Positions 6,883 to 14,176 of a stretch of DNA of 64,000 nucleotides are shown in pieces. This stretch comes from Jeotgalicoccus psychrophilus DSM 19085 (GTDB lineage Bacteria; Bacillota; Bacilli; Staphylococcales; Salinicoccaceae): positions 1 through 64,000 of the forward strand of contig NZ_KE384463.1 in NCBI RefSeq assembly GCF_000425845.1, in the 5' to 3' direction. How positions within the stretch are numbered: the stretch's first letter is position 1; every line of letters starts with the position of its first letter. The notes under the pieces are model-generated. The model was given only the letters and a program-made list of their open reading frames with translations, was not told the DNA's origin and searched no databases. The position numbers and the translations under genes are program-made.

Positions 6883-7447
6883 ATTGTGCTGACCACATTC
6901 CAGCGCCTTCATTTTTAGCTTCCTGTTCAGCTTCTTTCAGCAGGTCCTCATATTTATCGTTTGGGGGATGCACATAATCTACAGAAGCGAGTCCTTCCTG
7001 AACGAGTACTTCATTAACCATCTCATCATCTGCATATACATACGCCAAGTAACGGTCATAGTGGTCTTTTTCTTCTTCATCGAATTCCACTGTAATCGTG
7101 TCAGCATTATCAAGCAGTTCCTGAGTTCTTTCAAATGCTTCTTGTGCGTACGGCTCATCCTGCTCGCCGTCTCTGCCGATTTCCGGCGTATTAATAATTA
7201 AGTATCTGAAGCTCTCAGAACTGCCATTGTAGTTAAAACGTGTCGTATCACCATCGATGTGCTGATCCACTGTGACTTCATTATCGGCAGTTGTTTCCTG
7301 TTCAGTATCTTCACCGGCGAAATTATCATTATAGACAGTTACACCGATAAATAATAACAGTATTACAATCATCCCGGGGAGTCCCAATTTTTTTAAATGT
7401 CTCGGACGGATAAATTTATTATTTTTTCTGTTGTCTTGCTGTGCCAT
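6881..7447 (-). CDS. Membrane-anchored thermonuclease homologue with altered Ca site
   Basis: A 188-residue protein: basic cytoplasmic N-terminus, one transmembrane helix (about 22-40), acidic linker, then a staphylococcal-nuclease domain (about 57-188). Compared with S. aureus nuclease, the first metal Asp (IDGDT, residues 64-68), R35 equivalent (FRYLI, R81), E43 equivalent (TPE, E89) and R87 equivalent (YDRYLAYVYAD, R132) are kept. The second calcium ligand, Asp40 of the VDTPE motif, is Asn86 here (INTPE). The domain faces outward if the helix acts as a signal anchor. Activity may therefore be weakened or use a different metal geometry. Single gene with a good ribosome binding site (AGAGGATGA). 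Confidence 0.88.
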   Translation of the reverse strand: MAQQDNRKNNKFIRPRHLKKLGLPGMIVILLLFIGVTVYNDNFAGEDTEQETTADNEVTVDQHIDGDTTRFNYNGSSESFRYLIINTPEIGRDGEQDEPYAQEAFERTQELLDNADTITVEFDEEEKDHYDRYLAYVYADDEMVNEVLVQEGLASVDYVHPPNDKYEDLLKEAEQEAKNEGAGMWSAQ

Positions 7448-7519
7448 TGATTATCATCCTCTTTTAGTAAATATTAATTCTATCTTATAGTTTATACCCT
7501 GTTAAAACAATAATAAAAT

Positions 7520-7555
7520 TGACGTTGACTATAACGTAACGTCATCGTTTATACT
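7520..7555 (+). promoter_or_regulatory. MerR-type promoter with 19-bp spacer and dyad
   Basis: TTGACT (7525-7530) and TATACT (7550-7555) are 19 bases apart, the overlong spacing that MerR-family activators correct by twisting DNA. A dyad TGACGTT (7520-7526) - 11 bases - AACGTCA (7538-7544) occupies the spacer region, as expected for the operator. Confidence 0.8.
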
Positions 7556-7576
7556 CGAAATTAAGAGGTGAGGGAT

Positions 7577-8308
7577 ATGAAAATTAAAGAACTGGCAGAC
7601 ATTGCAGGTGTGAGCGTCAGAACGCTGCATCATTACGATGAAATCGGATTGCTGACACCTGATACAAATAAAGTAAATGGCTACCGTGATTATGCAGATA
7701 CAGATATTTCAAGACTGCAGCAAATACTTTTTTTCAGACAGCTGAATTTTAAACTTACGCAGATTAAAGAAATTCTGGACAGTCCGTATTATGATAAAAC
7801 AGAAGCACTGCAGATACAAAAAAGTATCATTTTAAAGGAGCAGTCGAGACTAAATAGTATACTGAAACTGATAGATAAAACAATCAGCAGTGAAAAAGGA
7901 GAGATGATGATGACAAATAAAGAGAAATTTGAAGGTGTGGATTTTTCGCACAATCCCTATGAAGAAGAAGCGAAAGAGAAATGGGGGAGTGATGCAGTTG
8001 ATAAATCTAAGCGAAACTTAAAAAAGACGGGAACAAAAGAAGCGGAACGGAGATTCAATGAAATTTATACAGAACTAGCCAATGTCAGACATCTGGAACC
8101 AGAATCAGAGGATGCTCAACAGCAAATTCATGAGTGGTATGAATTTCTAAATGAAATAGGGGACTATTCTCCAGAAATGTTTAAAGGTCTTGGAGATATG
8201 TATGTCGAAGACGAGAGATTCACTAAAAATATAAATAAATTTGGAGACGGACTAGCTCAATTTATGCAGCAGGCAATGAGTATTTACTATGAAAATCATA
8301 AAAAATAA
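7577..8308 (+). CDS. MerR-family activator with TipAS effector domain
   Basis: 243 residues from ATG 7577, preceded by AGAGGTGAGG (an in-frame GTG at 7568 lies inside that site and is less likely). The N-terminal MerR helix-turn-helix reads MKIKELADIAGVSVRTLHHY, followed by the EIGLLTP and GYRDY wing motifs (to about 75), a dimerisation helix (about 80-115) and a TipAS-like all-helical domain (about 130-240, with KWG near its start and a long MYVEDERFTKNI helix near its end). TipAL/Mta-type proteins bind drugs or peptides and activate their own promoter or exporters. The 19-bp-spacer promoter upstream strongly suggests autoactivation. No exporter gene lies beside it. Confidence 0.9.
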   Translation: MKIKELADIAGVSVRTLHHYDEIGLLTPDTNKVNGYRDYADTDISRLQQILFFRQLNFKLTQIKEILDSPYYDKTEALQIQKSIILKEQSRLNSILKLIDKTISSEKGEMMMTNKEKFEGVDFSHNPYEEEAKEKWGSDAVDKSKRNLKKTGTKEAERRFNEIYTELANVRHLEPESEDAQQQIHEWYEFLNEIGDYSPEMFKGLGDMYVEDERFTKNINKFGDGLAQFMQQAMSIYYENHKK

Positions 8309-8333
8309 TCCCCGGAAAGGGGATTATTTTATT
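8302..8333. terminator. Bidirectional terminator
   Basis: Stem AAAATAATCCCC / GGGGATTATTTT between the convergent MerR and Rieske-FAD genes. Confidence 0.88.
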
Positions 8334-9855
8334 TGGATGGTCTGATTTCAGAATCAAGATTATCCGTGGCAGGACCTTCGATAACTTTTCCTGTGTAATT
8401 GAATCTGGATCCGTGGCAGGCGCAGTCCCAAGTCTTGTCATCATTATTCCAGCCTAAACTGCAGCCCATATGAGTACAGCGGTTAGATACGACGTAATAG
8501 TTATCTTCATCACGATAGACACCTTTTTTAGACATTCCATCTTTTGCAACTGTACCTTCACCTTTTTCCAGATGCAGGTCATCCAGATTCGGATGAGATT
8601 CAGCCATGTTCTTTATTTCTGATTCTGCAACATGGAACGGATTGGTCAGGTGCTGTTTTAACTGCTGAAAAGTGCCTTTTTTACGGCCGGGATCAAGCAT
8701 TTCTTTATACATGTTATCTTTATCTTCTATTAAATCACTGATTATCAGAGAGGAAAGTACGCCGTTTGTCATACCGTATTTATTGAAACCTGATGCGACA
8801 AAATAGTGCTTATCCTGCTTATTGAAATGACCGATGAAAGGCAGGGAGTCGGCAGTCATTAAATCCTGTGCGCGGTATGCATACAAAGTATCCTTGTTTG
8901 CAGTTTTCTGTCCTGCGTAATGTTCGAGCTTAGACAGCTGCATAGCCATATCGTTTTCTTCATATGAACCGTGTCCGAGTCCGCCAAAGAGAAGTACCGG
9001 TAATGCACTATCGGGTTTCACAACGTTTCTAATAGATAAGCCGGCACCGTCATGACCGCTCATTGAAAGATGCTCCGGTATTGGCGTGGATGTTTCTGCG
9101 ACGAGACCGTAGCCGTAACTGATTTTAAAACTGTTAAAGTAAAAGTTTTCAATATCGAGGAATGGAAAGTGTGTCGCGATAATCAAATACTCAAAATCTA
9201 TACTATGATTATTTACTGTCGTAAGAGTATTGCCGTCAGCGCTTTTAGCACGTGTATGTTCATATATCGTTACATTTAAATCTTCAAGCACTTCAATAAT
9301 TCCTTGTAAAAACTTAAGAGGGTGGAATTCAGCCTGGTTCTTCATAATAAGTTCTCCGGCTGTTTCAAATGGAAGGTCATGTTCATTTGTTGTCAGGTGA
9401 CCGTCAATTGAAAGTTCCTTATATACTTTTTCTTCTTTTTTAAGATCTTTCAATGATTTTTCGTGCTCGGCATAAATTACGCTGTCCACACGTTTAAAAT
9501 CACAATCAATATTATATTTTTTAACAATACTTTCGATTTCGTTAATTGCACTCATTTGAGATTCGTAATATAACTGTGCTGTGTTAGCATCCTTCTGGCT
9601 TTTCAACTGACTGTAAATGAGACCCTGCTGTGCAGTTATTCTTGCAGTTGTATTAGCTGTAGTTCCGCCGACCAGTTCATTGCCTTCAATTAATGTTACT
9701 TCATATCCTCTGACAGCGAGCTGGTAAGCGTTCATTAAACCGCTGATGCCGCCGCCGGCTATAAGTATATGGGAAGTTATATTTTCCTTGAGTTCAGGAT
9801 ATTTTGGAAGCTCAACGGAAGCTGACCAGTACGATTGATTAACATCATTGCTCAT
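8329..9855 (-). CDS. FAD-dependent oxidoreductase with C-terminal Rieske domain (YhfW-like)
   Basis: A 508-residue two-domain protein. The N-terminal DAO-type flavoprotein domain (about 25-400) opens with the dinucleotide fold HILIAGGGISGLMNAYQLA and TLIEGNELVGGTTANTTA. A Rieske [2Fe-2S] domain (about 415-508) carries both cluster motifs, CTHMGC and CACHGS. This architecture matches Bacillus YhfW and relatives, whose substrate is unknown. The cluster probably passes electrons to or from the flavin; the enzyme is cytoplasmic. The protein stops shortly after the second motif (EIRPSK), so the Rieske fold is near-complete but trimmed at the C-terminus. Single gene with its own AGGAGG-like site. 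Confidence 0.88.
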   Translation of the reverse strand: MSNDVNQSYWSASVELPKYPELKENITSHILIAGGGISGLMNAYQLAVRGYEVTLIEGNELVGGTTANTTARITAQQGLIYSQLKSQKDANTAQLYYESQMSAINEIESIVKKYNIDCDFKRVDSVIYAEHEKSLKDLKKEEKVYKELSIDGHLTTNEHDLPFETAGELIMKNQAEFHPLKFLQGIIEVLEDLNVTIYEHTRAKSADGNTLTTVNNHSIDFEYLIIATHFPFLDIENFYFNSFKISYGYGLVAETSTPIPEHLSMSGHDGAGLSIRNVVKPDSALPVLLFGGLGHGSYEENDMAMQLSKLEHYAGQKTANKDTLYAYRAQDLMTADSLPFIGHFNKQDKHYFVASGFNKYGMTNGVLSSLIISDLIEDKDNMYKEMLDPGRKKGTFQQLKQHLTNPFHVAESEIKNMAESHPNLDDLHLEKGEGTVAKDGMSKKGVYRDEDNYYVVSNRCTHMGCSLGWNNDDKTWDCACHGSRFNYTGKVIEGPATDNLDSEIRPSK

Positions 9856-9969
9856 AGAATCCCTCCTGAAATAATATATAATACCCTTACCCTAAAAAAG
9901 AGAACTCAGCTGTTAAACTTCAATAATTAAGAAAGTGTAAATTTGTTATATGAAAATGGTTAAAAAGAC

Positions 9970-9998
9970 TTGAAATATTCATCTTAAACCTATAGTAT
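9970..9998 (+). promoter_or_regulatory. Probable promoter of the tRNA cluster
   Basis: TTGAAA (9970-9975), 17-base spacer, TAGTAT (9993-9998); overlapping TATA-rich hexamers make the exact -10 uncertain. It starts about 30 bases before the first tRNA. Confidence 0.45.
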
Positions 9999-10035
9999 AT
10001 ATAACAGACATTAAATATATGTTAAATAATATTGG

Positions 10036-10107
<72 letters not shown>

Positions 10108-10132
10108 TTTTTTTATTTTAATACATAAGAGT

Positions 10133-10208
10133 GGTCCCGTGGTGTAGCGGTTAACATGCCTGCCTGTCACGCAGGAGATCGCGGGTTCGATTCCCGTCGG
10201 GACCGCCA
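10133..10208 (+). tRNA. tRNA-Asp (GTC)
   Basis: Acceptor GGTCCCG / CGGGACC, anticodon loop CTGTCAC, T-arm GGGTTCGATTCCC, discriminator G and encoded CCA (10206-10208). Confidence 0.95.
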
Positions 10209-10229
10209 TTTTTAAATTTTATATAGCAT

Positions 10230-10302
10230 GGCTCAGTAGCTCAGTTGGTAGAGCATGTGATTGAAGCTCACAGTGTCGGCGGTTCGATTCCGTCCTGAGC
10301 CA
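10230..10302 (+). tRNA. tRNA-Phe (GAA)
   Basis: Acceptor GGCTCAG / CTGAGCC, D-arm GCTCAGTTGGTAGAGC, anticodon loop TTGAAGC, discriminator A; no encoded CCA. Confidence 0.95.
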
Positions 10303-10321
10303 TATTTTATTAATTACCTTT

Positions 10322-10395
10322 GCGGGTATAGTTAAATGGTATAACCTCAGCCTTCCAAGCTGATGTTGTCGGTTCGATCCCGTCTACCCGCTCCA
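10322..10395 (+). tRNA. tRNA-Gly (TCC)
   Basis: Acceptor GCGGGTA / TACCCGC, anticodon loop CTTCCAA, T-arm CGGTTCGATCCCG, discriminator T and encoded CCA (10393-10395). Confidence 0.95.
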
Positions 10396-10407
10396 TTTTT
10401 TTATTAT

Positions 10408-10482
10408 TCCACAGTAGCTCAGTGGTAGAGCTATCGGCTGTTAACCGATCGGTCGTAGGTTCGAGTCCTACCTGTGGAGCCA
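10408..10482 (+). tRNA. tRNA-Asn (GTT)
   Basis: Acceptor TCCACAG / CTGTGGA, anticodon loop CTGTTAA, discriminator G and encoded CCA. Only one base separates its CCA from the next tRNA. Confidence 0.95.
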
Positions 10483-10483
10483 T

Positions 10484-10555
10484 GGCCCGTTGGTCAAGCG
10501 GTTAAGACACCGCCCTTTCACGGCGGTAACACGGGTTCGAGTCCCGTACGGGTCA
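10484..10555 (+). tRNA. tRNA-Glu (TTC)
   Basis: Acceptor GGCCCGT / ACGGGTC, anticodon loop CTTTCAC, T-arm CGGGTTCGAGTCCCG, discriminator A; CCA not encoded. Confidence 0.95.
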
Positions 10556-10559
10556 TACT

Positions 10560-10588
10560 CAGAAGTGTAATCGCACTTCTGTTTTTTT
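10560..10588 (+). terminator. Terminator-like hairpin inside the tRNA cluster
   Basis: Stem CAGAAGTG / CACTTCTG (loop TAATCG) followed by TTTTTTT, between tRNA-Glu and tRNA-Ser. It could end the six-tRNA transcript or act as a processing signal. Confidence 0.75.
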
Positions 10589-10593
10589 ATTCA

Positions 10594-10680
10594 GGACAGT
10601 TGGCCGAGCGGCTGAAGGCGCACGCTTGGAAAGCGTGTAAACGTTAACTCGTTTCAAGGGTTCGAATCCCTTACTGTCTG
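10594..10680 (+). tRNA. tRNA-Ser (GGA)
   Basis: Class II tRNA of 87 nt with a long variable arm (around 10640-10655), anticodon loop TTGGAAA and T-arm AGGGTTCGAATCCCT. Acceptor GGACAGT / ACTGTCT has a terminal G-U pair; discriminator G; no encoded CCA. Confidence 0.92.
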
Positions 10681-10689
10681 TCATATAAT

Positions 10690-10735
10690 TAACCCCCTTT
10701 AGTCTAAGCATTACTGACTAAAGGGGGTTTTACTG
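10690..10735. terminator. Bidirectional terminator after tRNA-Ser and nos
   Basis: Stem of 14 bp, AACCCCCTTTAGTC (10691-10704) with GACTAAAGGGGGTT (10716-10729), T-rich on the plus side. It lies between the tRNA cluster and convergent nos. Confidence 0.88.
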
Positions 10736-10736
10736 T

Positions 10737-11798
10737 TTAATTATGAAACGGACAGCCGCTCTCTTTTTTTCTGTAAAGCAGGTTTGGAGATTTTACAGTG
10801 TCTTTAAATCCTTTATGATAATTATGGGTCAGTGAAGGGGACAGAGGGGGAGCAAGCCAGCTCCATTTTCCTGTAACTTCTCTGCCTTCCTTGTGTTCTC
10901 TTTTCTCAAATTGCTGGAATTGTTTGGAGGCAGTGATGTGGTCAACAATTGAGACACCGCTGTTTTTAAAAGAATGGTAGACAGCGTAGTTAAACTCGAC
11001 TAATGCCCTGTCTCTCCAGTAAGTCGATGTTTTTGAAGTATCTAAATGAAATGCTTCGGCAATATCTTTTAATTTATTGTACCGGTACTCATCAGTAAAG
11101 TTTCTGACACCGATTTCCGTTTCCATATACCAGCCGTTAAATGGGGCAGTATGATAAAACAATCCGCCAATTTCTAAATCCATATTGGAAATAATCGGTA
11201 CAGCATACCATCTGAGACCAAGTTTCTCTAAATCAGGATACTGGTCATGAGTGATAGAGATTTCTTTAATAATTGATTGAGGATATTCATAATATTTCAT
11301 TTCTTCCTCATTAACACTGTACATTAAAGGTAATATATTAAAATCATTTTCTTCCTTAATCCATCCTAAGCTTGCCGCGAGTGAAGTGCTTTCAACAGAT
11401 TTAGGATCACCTGCATTTCTGTAGCCCGCGTACCTTAAAAGCTGTTCATTATATATTTTAAGATCATTAGAGAATATTGAAATAAGCGGAATAATCTTTC
11501 CATCATTCGTAGCGTGCTCAATATGATTATTAATCGAAGTGATGAAGTCATCTTCATTGTTTATATGCCTTAAATCACGTACTTCTAATTTATCCCAGAA
11601 AAATCTGCCGATGCACCTGTTGGAATTACGCCATGCTATTTTAGCGCCGTAAGTTAATTCTTCAGCAGTATGAGTATATGTGCCGCTTTCATTAATTTCA
11701 TTCTCAATCTGTTTAAAGCGGCTGTTCATTTCAGATGAATTTAACCCCAGCTCATGATGCATCTCTCGAATGAATTTCTTTGCTTTTGTCAACAGCAT
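10737..11798 (-). CDS. nos: Nitric oxide synthase, oxygenase-only bacterial type
   Basis: Makes NO and citrulline from arginine with electrons from a separate reductase; bacterial NO counters oxidative stress and shapes respiration. I start at ATG 11798 (353 aa) because GAGGTG stands eight bases upstream; an upstream in-frame start at 11831 has no such site. The heme thiolate Cys62 sits in [11 protein letters not shown], the substrate-site Glu in [13 protein letters not shown], and the pterin-side motif in [16 protein letters not shown] near the C-terminus. Length fits bacterial NOS lacking a reductase domain. In staphylococci nos is often paired with a prephenate dehydratase gene; here it stands alone between a tRNA cluster and a drug exporter. 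Confidence 0.96.
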   Translation of the reverse strand: MLLTKAKKFIREMHHELGLNSSEMNSRFKQIENEINESGTYTHTAEELTYGAKIAWRNSNRCIGRFFWDKLEVRDLRHINNEDDFITSINNHIEHATNDGKIIPLISIFSNDLKIYNEQLLRYAGYRNAGDPKSVESTSLAASLGWIKEENDFNILPLMYSVNEEEMKYYEYPQSIIKEISITHDQYPDLEKLGLRWYAVPIISNMDLEIGGLFYHTAPFNGWYMETEIGVRNFTDEYRYNKLKDIAEAFHLDTSKTSTYWRDRALVEFNYAVYHSFKNSGVSIVDHITASKQFQQFEKREHKEGREVTGKWSWLAPPLSPSLTHNYHKGFKDTVKSPNLLYRKKESGCPFHN

Positions 11799-12335
11799 CC
11801 ATTTCACCTCTATGTAAAATTTTTCTCTCATATACTATTTTACATTAACTAAAGAGTGAAAAGGGATGGTTAAGTGTATGTAAATCGACATTATTTTGTC
11901 TTCTGCTTATTAAAGCTTGTATAATTAAATGATTTTTCTCGTAATTATTTTTATTTTTAACGTTAAAGGTATTGAAAAAAATCGGGTCTTCCTATCAAAT
12001 GTTAATAAAACGCTATAAACCTTGTGCTAACGGCGTTTGAAATGAAGTGAAAACTAAAATAAAAAAATGCAATCGTTTACATTAAGAGTGGGATTTTAAA
12101 CAATTATTTTAAACTTTATTTTACTGGAAATAATTTCAAAAAAATTGTCTGAAATATGTATTTGATAAATATAAAATGAAAATTTCATTAGAAATTCTCA
12201 GGAGAAATTTGATATAGTTTTTAACAGACTAATTATATTCACTTAAAGTACCGTAATAACTTTTACTAACTGTTTTTATGTATTTTTGAAAAAATGATTA
12301 AGTCAAAAATTATATAAGGATAGGAAGTTAGAAAT
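11799..12335. other. Long AT-rich divergent intergenic region
   Basis: 537 bases between nos (minus) and the MFS gene (plus), holding no ORF with a ribosome binding site. Apart from a near-perfect cre site at 12068-12081, I see only A/T tracts and weak promoter-like hexamers (for example TTGATA near 12161). It must contain both promoters. Confidence 0.5.
12068..12081. promoter_or_regulatory. cre-like CcpA site
   Basis: TGCAATCGTTTACA matches the cre consensus TGWAANCGNTNWCA except at position 3. It is about 270 bases from either flanking gene, so the target is uncertain. Confidence 0.5.
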
Positions 12336-13748
12336 ATGGAATCACATTTACAAGTTAAAAACCCAAAATTAATGGCTGCAGTTTTAATGATTGGGTCTTT
12401 CATCGGTTTATTCGGTGAAACTGCATTAAATATGGCTTTGACAAATATTATGGAAGATTTTTCTATAAGTGCAAGCTCAGCGCAGTGGCTGACTACCGGC
12501 TACTTATTAGTATTAGCAATCCTAGTACCGCTGTCATCATATCTGGTACGCTGGTTTACGACACGCCAGCTCGTCACTGGTGCGATAATCATTTCTACAA
12601 TAGGCGCATTGCTCGCGGCAATTGCCCCAAGTTTTTCAATTTTACTTATAGGGCGTTTAATTCAAGCCGTCGGCACAGGCGTTTTCCTGCCTCTGATGTT
12701 CAGTGTTGTATTAATGATTTTCCCTATGAATAAACGCGGAGCTGTAATGGGGATTGTTGGTTTAGTAATTACTGCAGGTCCTGCACTCGGACCAACGATA
12801 AGCGGACTGATTATCAGTGCATCAAGCTGGCATTTTATTTTTGTAGTGATGATGATACTAAATATTATTTTACTGGTAATAGGTGCACCTAAAATGCAAA
12901 ATGTCTCGAATATTACAAAACCGAAAATTGATATATTATCGTTACTGTTATCTACTGTTTCTTTCGGCGGAATTGTATTTGCATTAGCGACACTGGCAGA
13001 ATTGCCTTTATCAGACGTGACAGTCTGGCTGCCGCTTGTTCTCGGTTTACTATCATTGATTTTATTTACAATTCGTCAGTTTAAAATGAAAGAGCCGATG
13101 ATTAACTTAAGCGTATTTAAATATCCGATGTTTACACTGGGCACAGTCCTAATGTTCGCAACACTATTTATTATTTTATCAGTTGCGATTTTAATTCCGC
13201 TTTATTTAAAGAGTGTCTTAGCTTATACAGCAATTGCTGCAGGACTGCTTATGCTGCCTGCGAATGCTTTAAATATTATCATGTCACCAGTCGTTGGGTC
13301 TAACTTCGATAAGGTAGGTGCACGCATATTTACACGCATTGGATTTACTCTTATTACAATTAGTGCAATTATATTTATAGTCATTCTTTCAGCAACTACA
13401 CCAGTATGGCAAGTAGTAGTGGCTCTATGTATTCTGTTCCTCGGTGTCTCGATGACAATTATGCCTGCTCAGACAAATGCGATGAACCAGCTTCCTCAGG
13501 AGCTGTATGCAGATGGCTCAGCTGCGATGAATACATTAACTCAGGTTGCCGGTGCCGCCGGTACAGCAATTGCAATTACATTATTTACTGCCGGGCAGAA
13601 TCGTTATATTGCAGAGTTTGGTGCTGCTAATCCTGTAGATTTTCTTGCACACGGTATTAACTACGCTTTTTATGCTGTATTAATTACAGGTGTGATTGGT
13701 TTAATAGGATCTATATTTATTAAAAACAGCCGTCCATTAGTTAAATAA
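12336..13748 (+). CDS. MFS multidrug exporter, DHA2 (14-TM) family
   Basis: A 470-residue membrane protein of the EmrB/QacA/LmrB/MdeA type with about 14 hydrophobic helices. The motif-A-like loop region and RLIQAVGTGVFLPL (about 107-120) in helix 4 are typical, and motif C appears as GLVITAGPALGPTISG (about 142-157) in helix 5, the antiporter signature. It probably exports drugs, dyes or detergents in exchange for protons. Substrate is unknown. It is monocistronic: ribosome binding site AGGAAG before the ATG, terminator after the stop. The upstream cre-like site might link it to carbon status. Confidence 0.9.
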   Translation: MESHLQVKNPKLMAAVLMIGSFIGLFGETALNMALTNIMEDFSISASSAQWLTTGYLLVLAILVPLSSYLVRWFTTRQLVTGAIIISTIGALLAAIAPSFSILLIGRLIQAVGTGVFLPLMFSVVLMIFPMNKRGAVMGIVGLVITAGPALGPTISGLIISASSWHFIFVVMMILNIILLVIGAPKMQNVSNITKPKIDILSLLLSTVSFGGIVFALATLAELPLSDVTVWLPLVLGLLSLILFTIRQFKMKEPMINLSVFKYPMFTLGTVLMFATLFIILSVAILIPLYLKSVLAYTAIAAGLLMLPANALNIIMSPVVGSNFDKVGARIFTRIGFTLITISAIIFIVILSATTPVWQVVVALCILFLGVSMTIMPAQTNAMNQLPQELYADGSAAMNTLTQVAGAAGTAIAITLFTAGQNRYIAEFGAANPVDFLAHGINYAFYAVLITGVIGLIGSIFIKNSRPLVK

Positions 13749-13756
13749 TATTTACT

Positions 13757-13800
13757 CCCTGTGTTTCAGCAGTTAAAGCTGAATCACAGGTTTTTTAATT
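13757..13800 (+). terminator. Intrinsic terminator of the MFS gene
   Basis: Stem CCTGTGTTTCAGC (13758-13770) with GCTGAATCACAGG (13778-13790), one mismatch, followed by TTTTTTAATTTT. Confidence 0.88.
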
Positions 13801-14176
13801 TTCATGTCAAAATAATTTTACTGCCGTAAAAAAGAAAGTGGACGGACCAATTTATGGTACTTGGCCATTTTTTGACATTAAAGTCAAGTCATAATTATTT
13901 CATATTGAAGAAAGTAATATTTTCTGAATATTAATCTTAGGTAAATAGTTTAAAACGTTATTATATCAATGGTATCAGCACTTACAGACTTATTAATAGT
14001 ACCTGGTATTAACAGTTAGTGTGAAATTATATAATGTAAAATTTTAAAAAATAATGAAATGAAATCGTTTACAATTTAAAAGCGTGGTGGTACATTTGAA
14101 AAAGTGAAGGGGATAAATAAAGAAAGGGTTATATGCAAAAGATTAACTGAATATAACTATGTCGGGAGAATAGAAT
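13801..14176 (+). promoter_or_regulatory. Leader and promoter region of the fad operon
   Basis: 376 AT-rich bases without a gene. A TATAAT at 14030-14035 is the best -10; its -35 is weak (TTAACA at 14009-14014, spacing 15). That puts the start near 14042, upstream of the cre site. A weak CodY-like sequence (13918-13932, two mismatches to AATTTTCWGAAAATT) lies further upstream. Confidence 0.45.
14060..14073. promoter_or_regulatory. cre site controlling the fad operon
   Basis: TGAAATCGTTTACA fits the cre consensus TGWAANCGNTNWCA at every position and lies just downstream of the best -10 (14030-14035), a position that gives CcpA repression. Confidence 0.82.

Noticed and set aside
13835-13875. 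Weak hairpin with T-run between the MFS gene and the fad operon
   Set aside because: The stem (GGACCAA with TTGGCC) needs a bulge and no transcript that would need it is apparent; the MFS gene already has a terminator.
13918-13932. CodY-like site upstream of the fad operon
   Set aside because: Two mismatches in very AT-rich DNA about 100 bases before the likely -10; not strong enough to list as a site.
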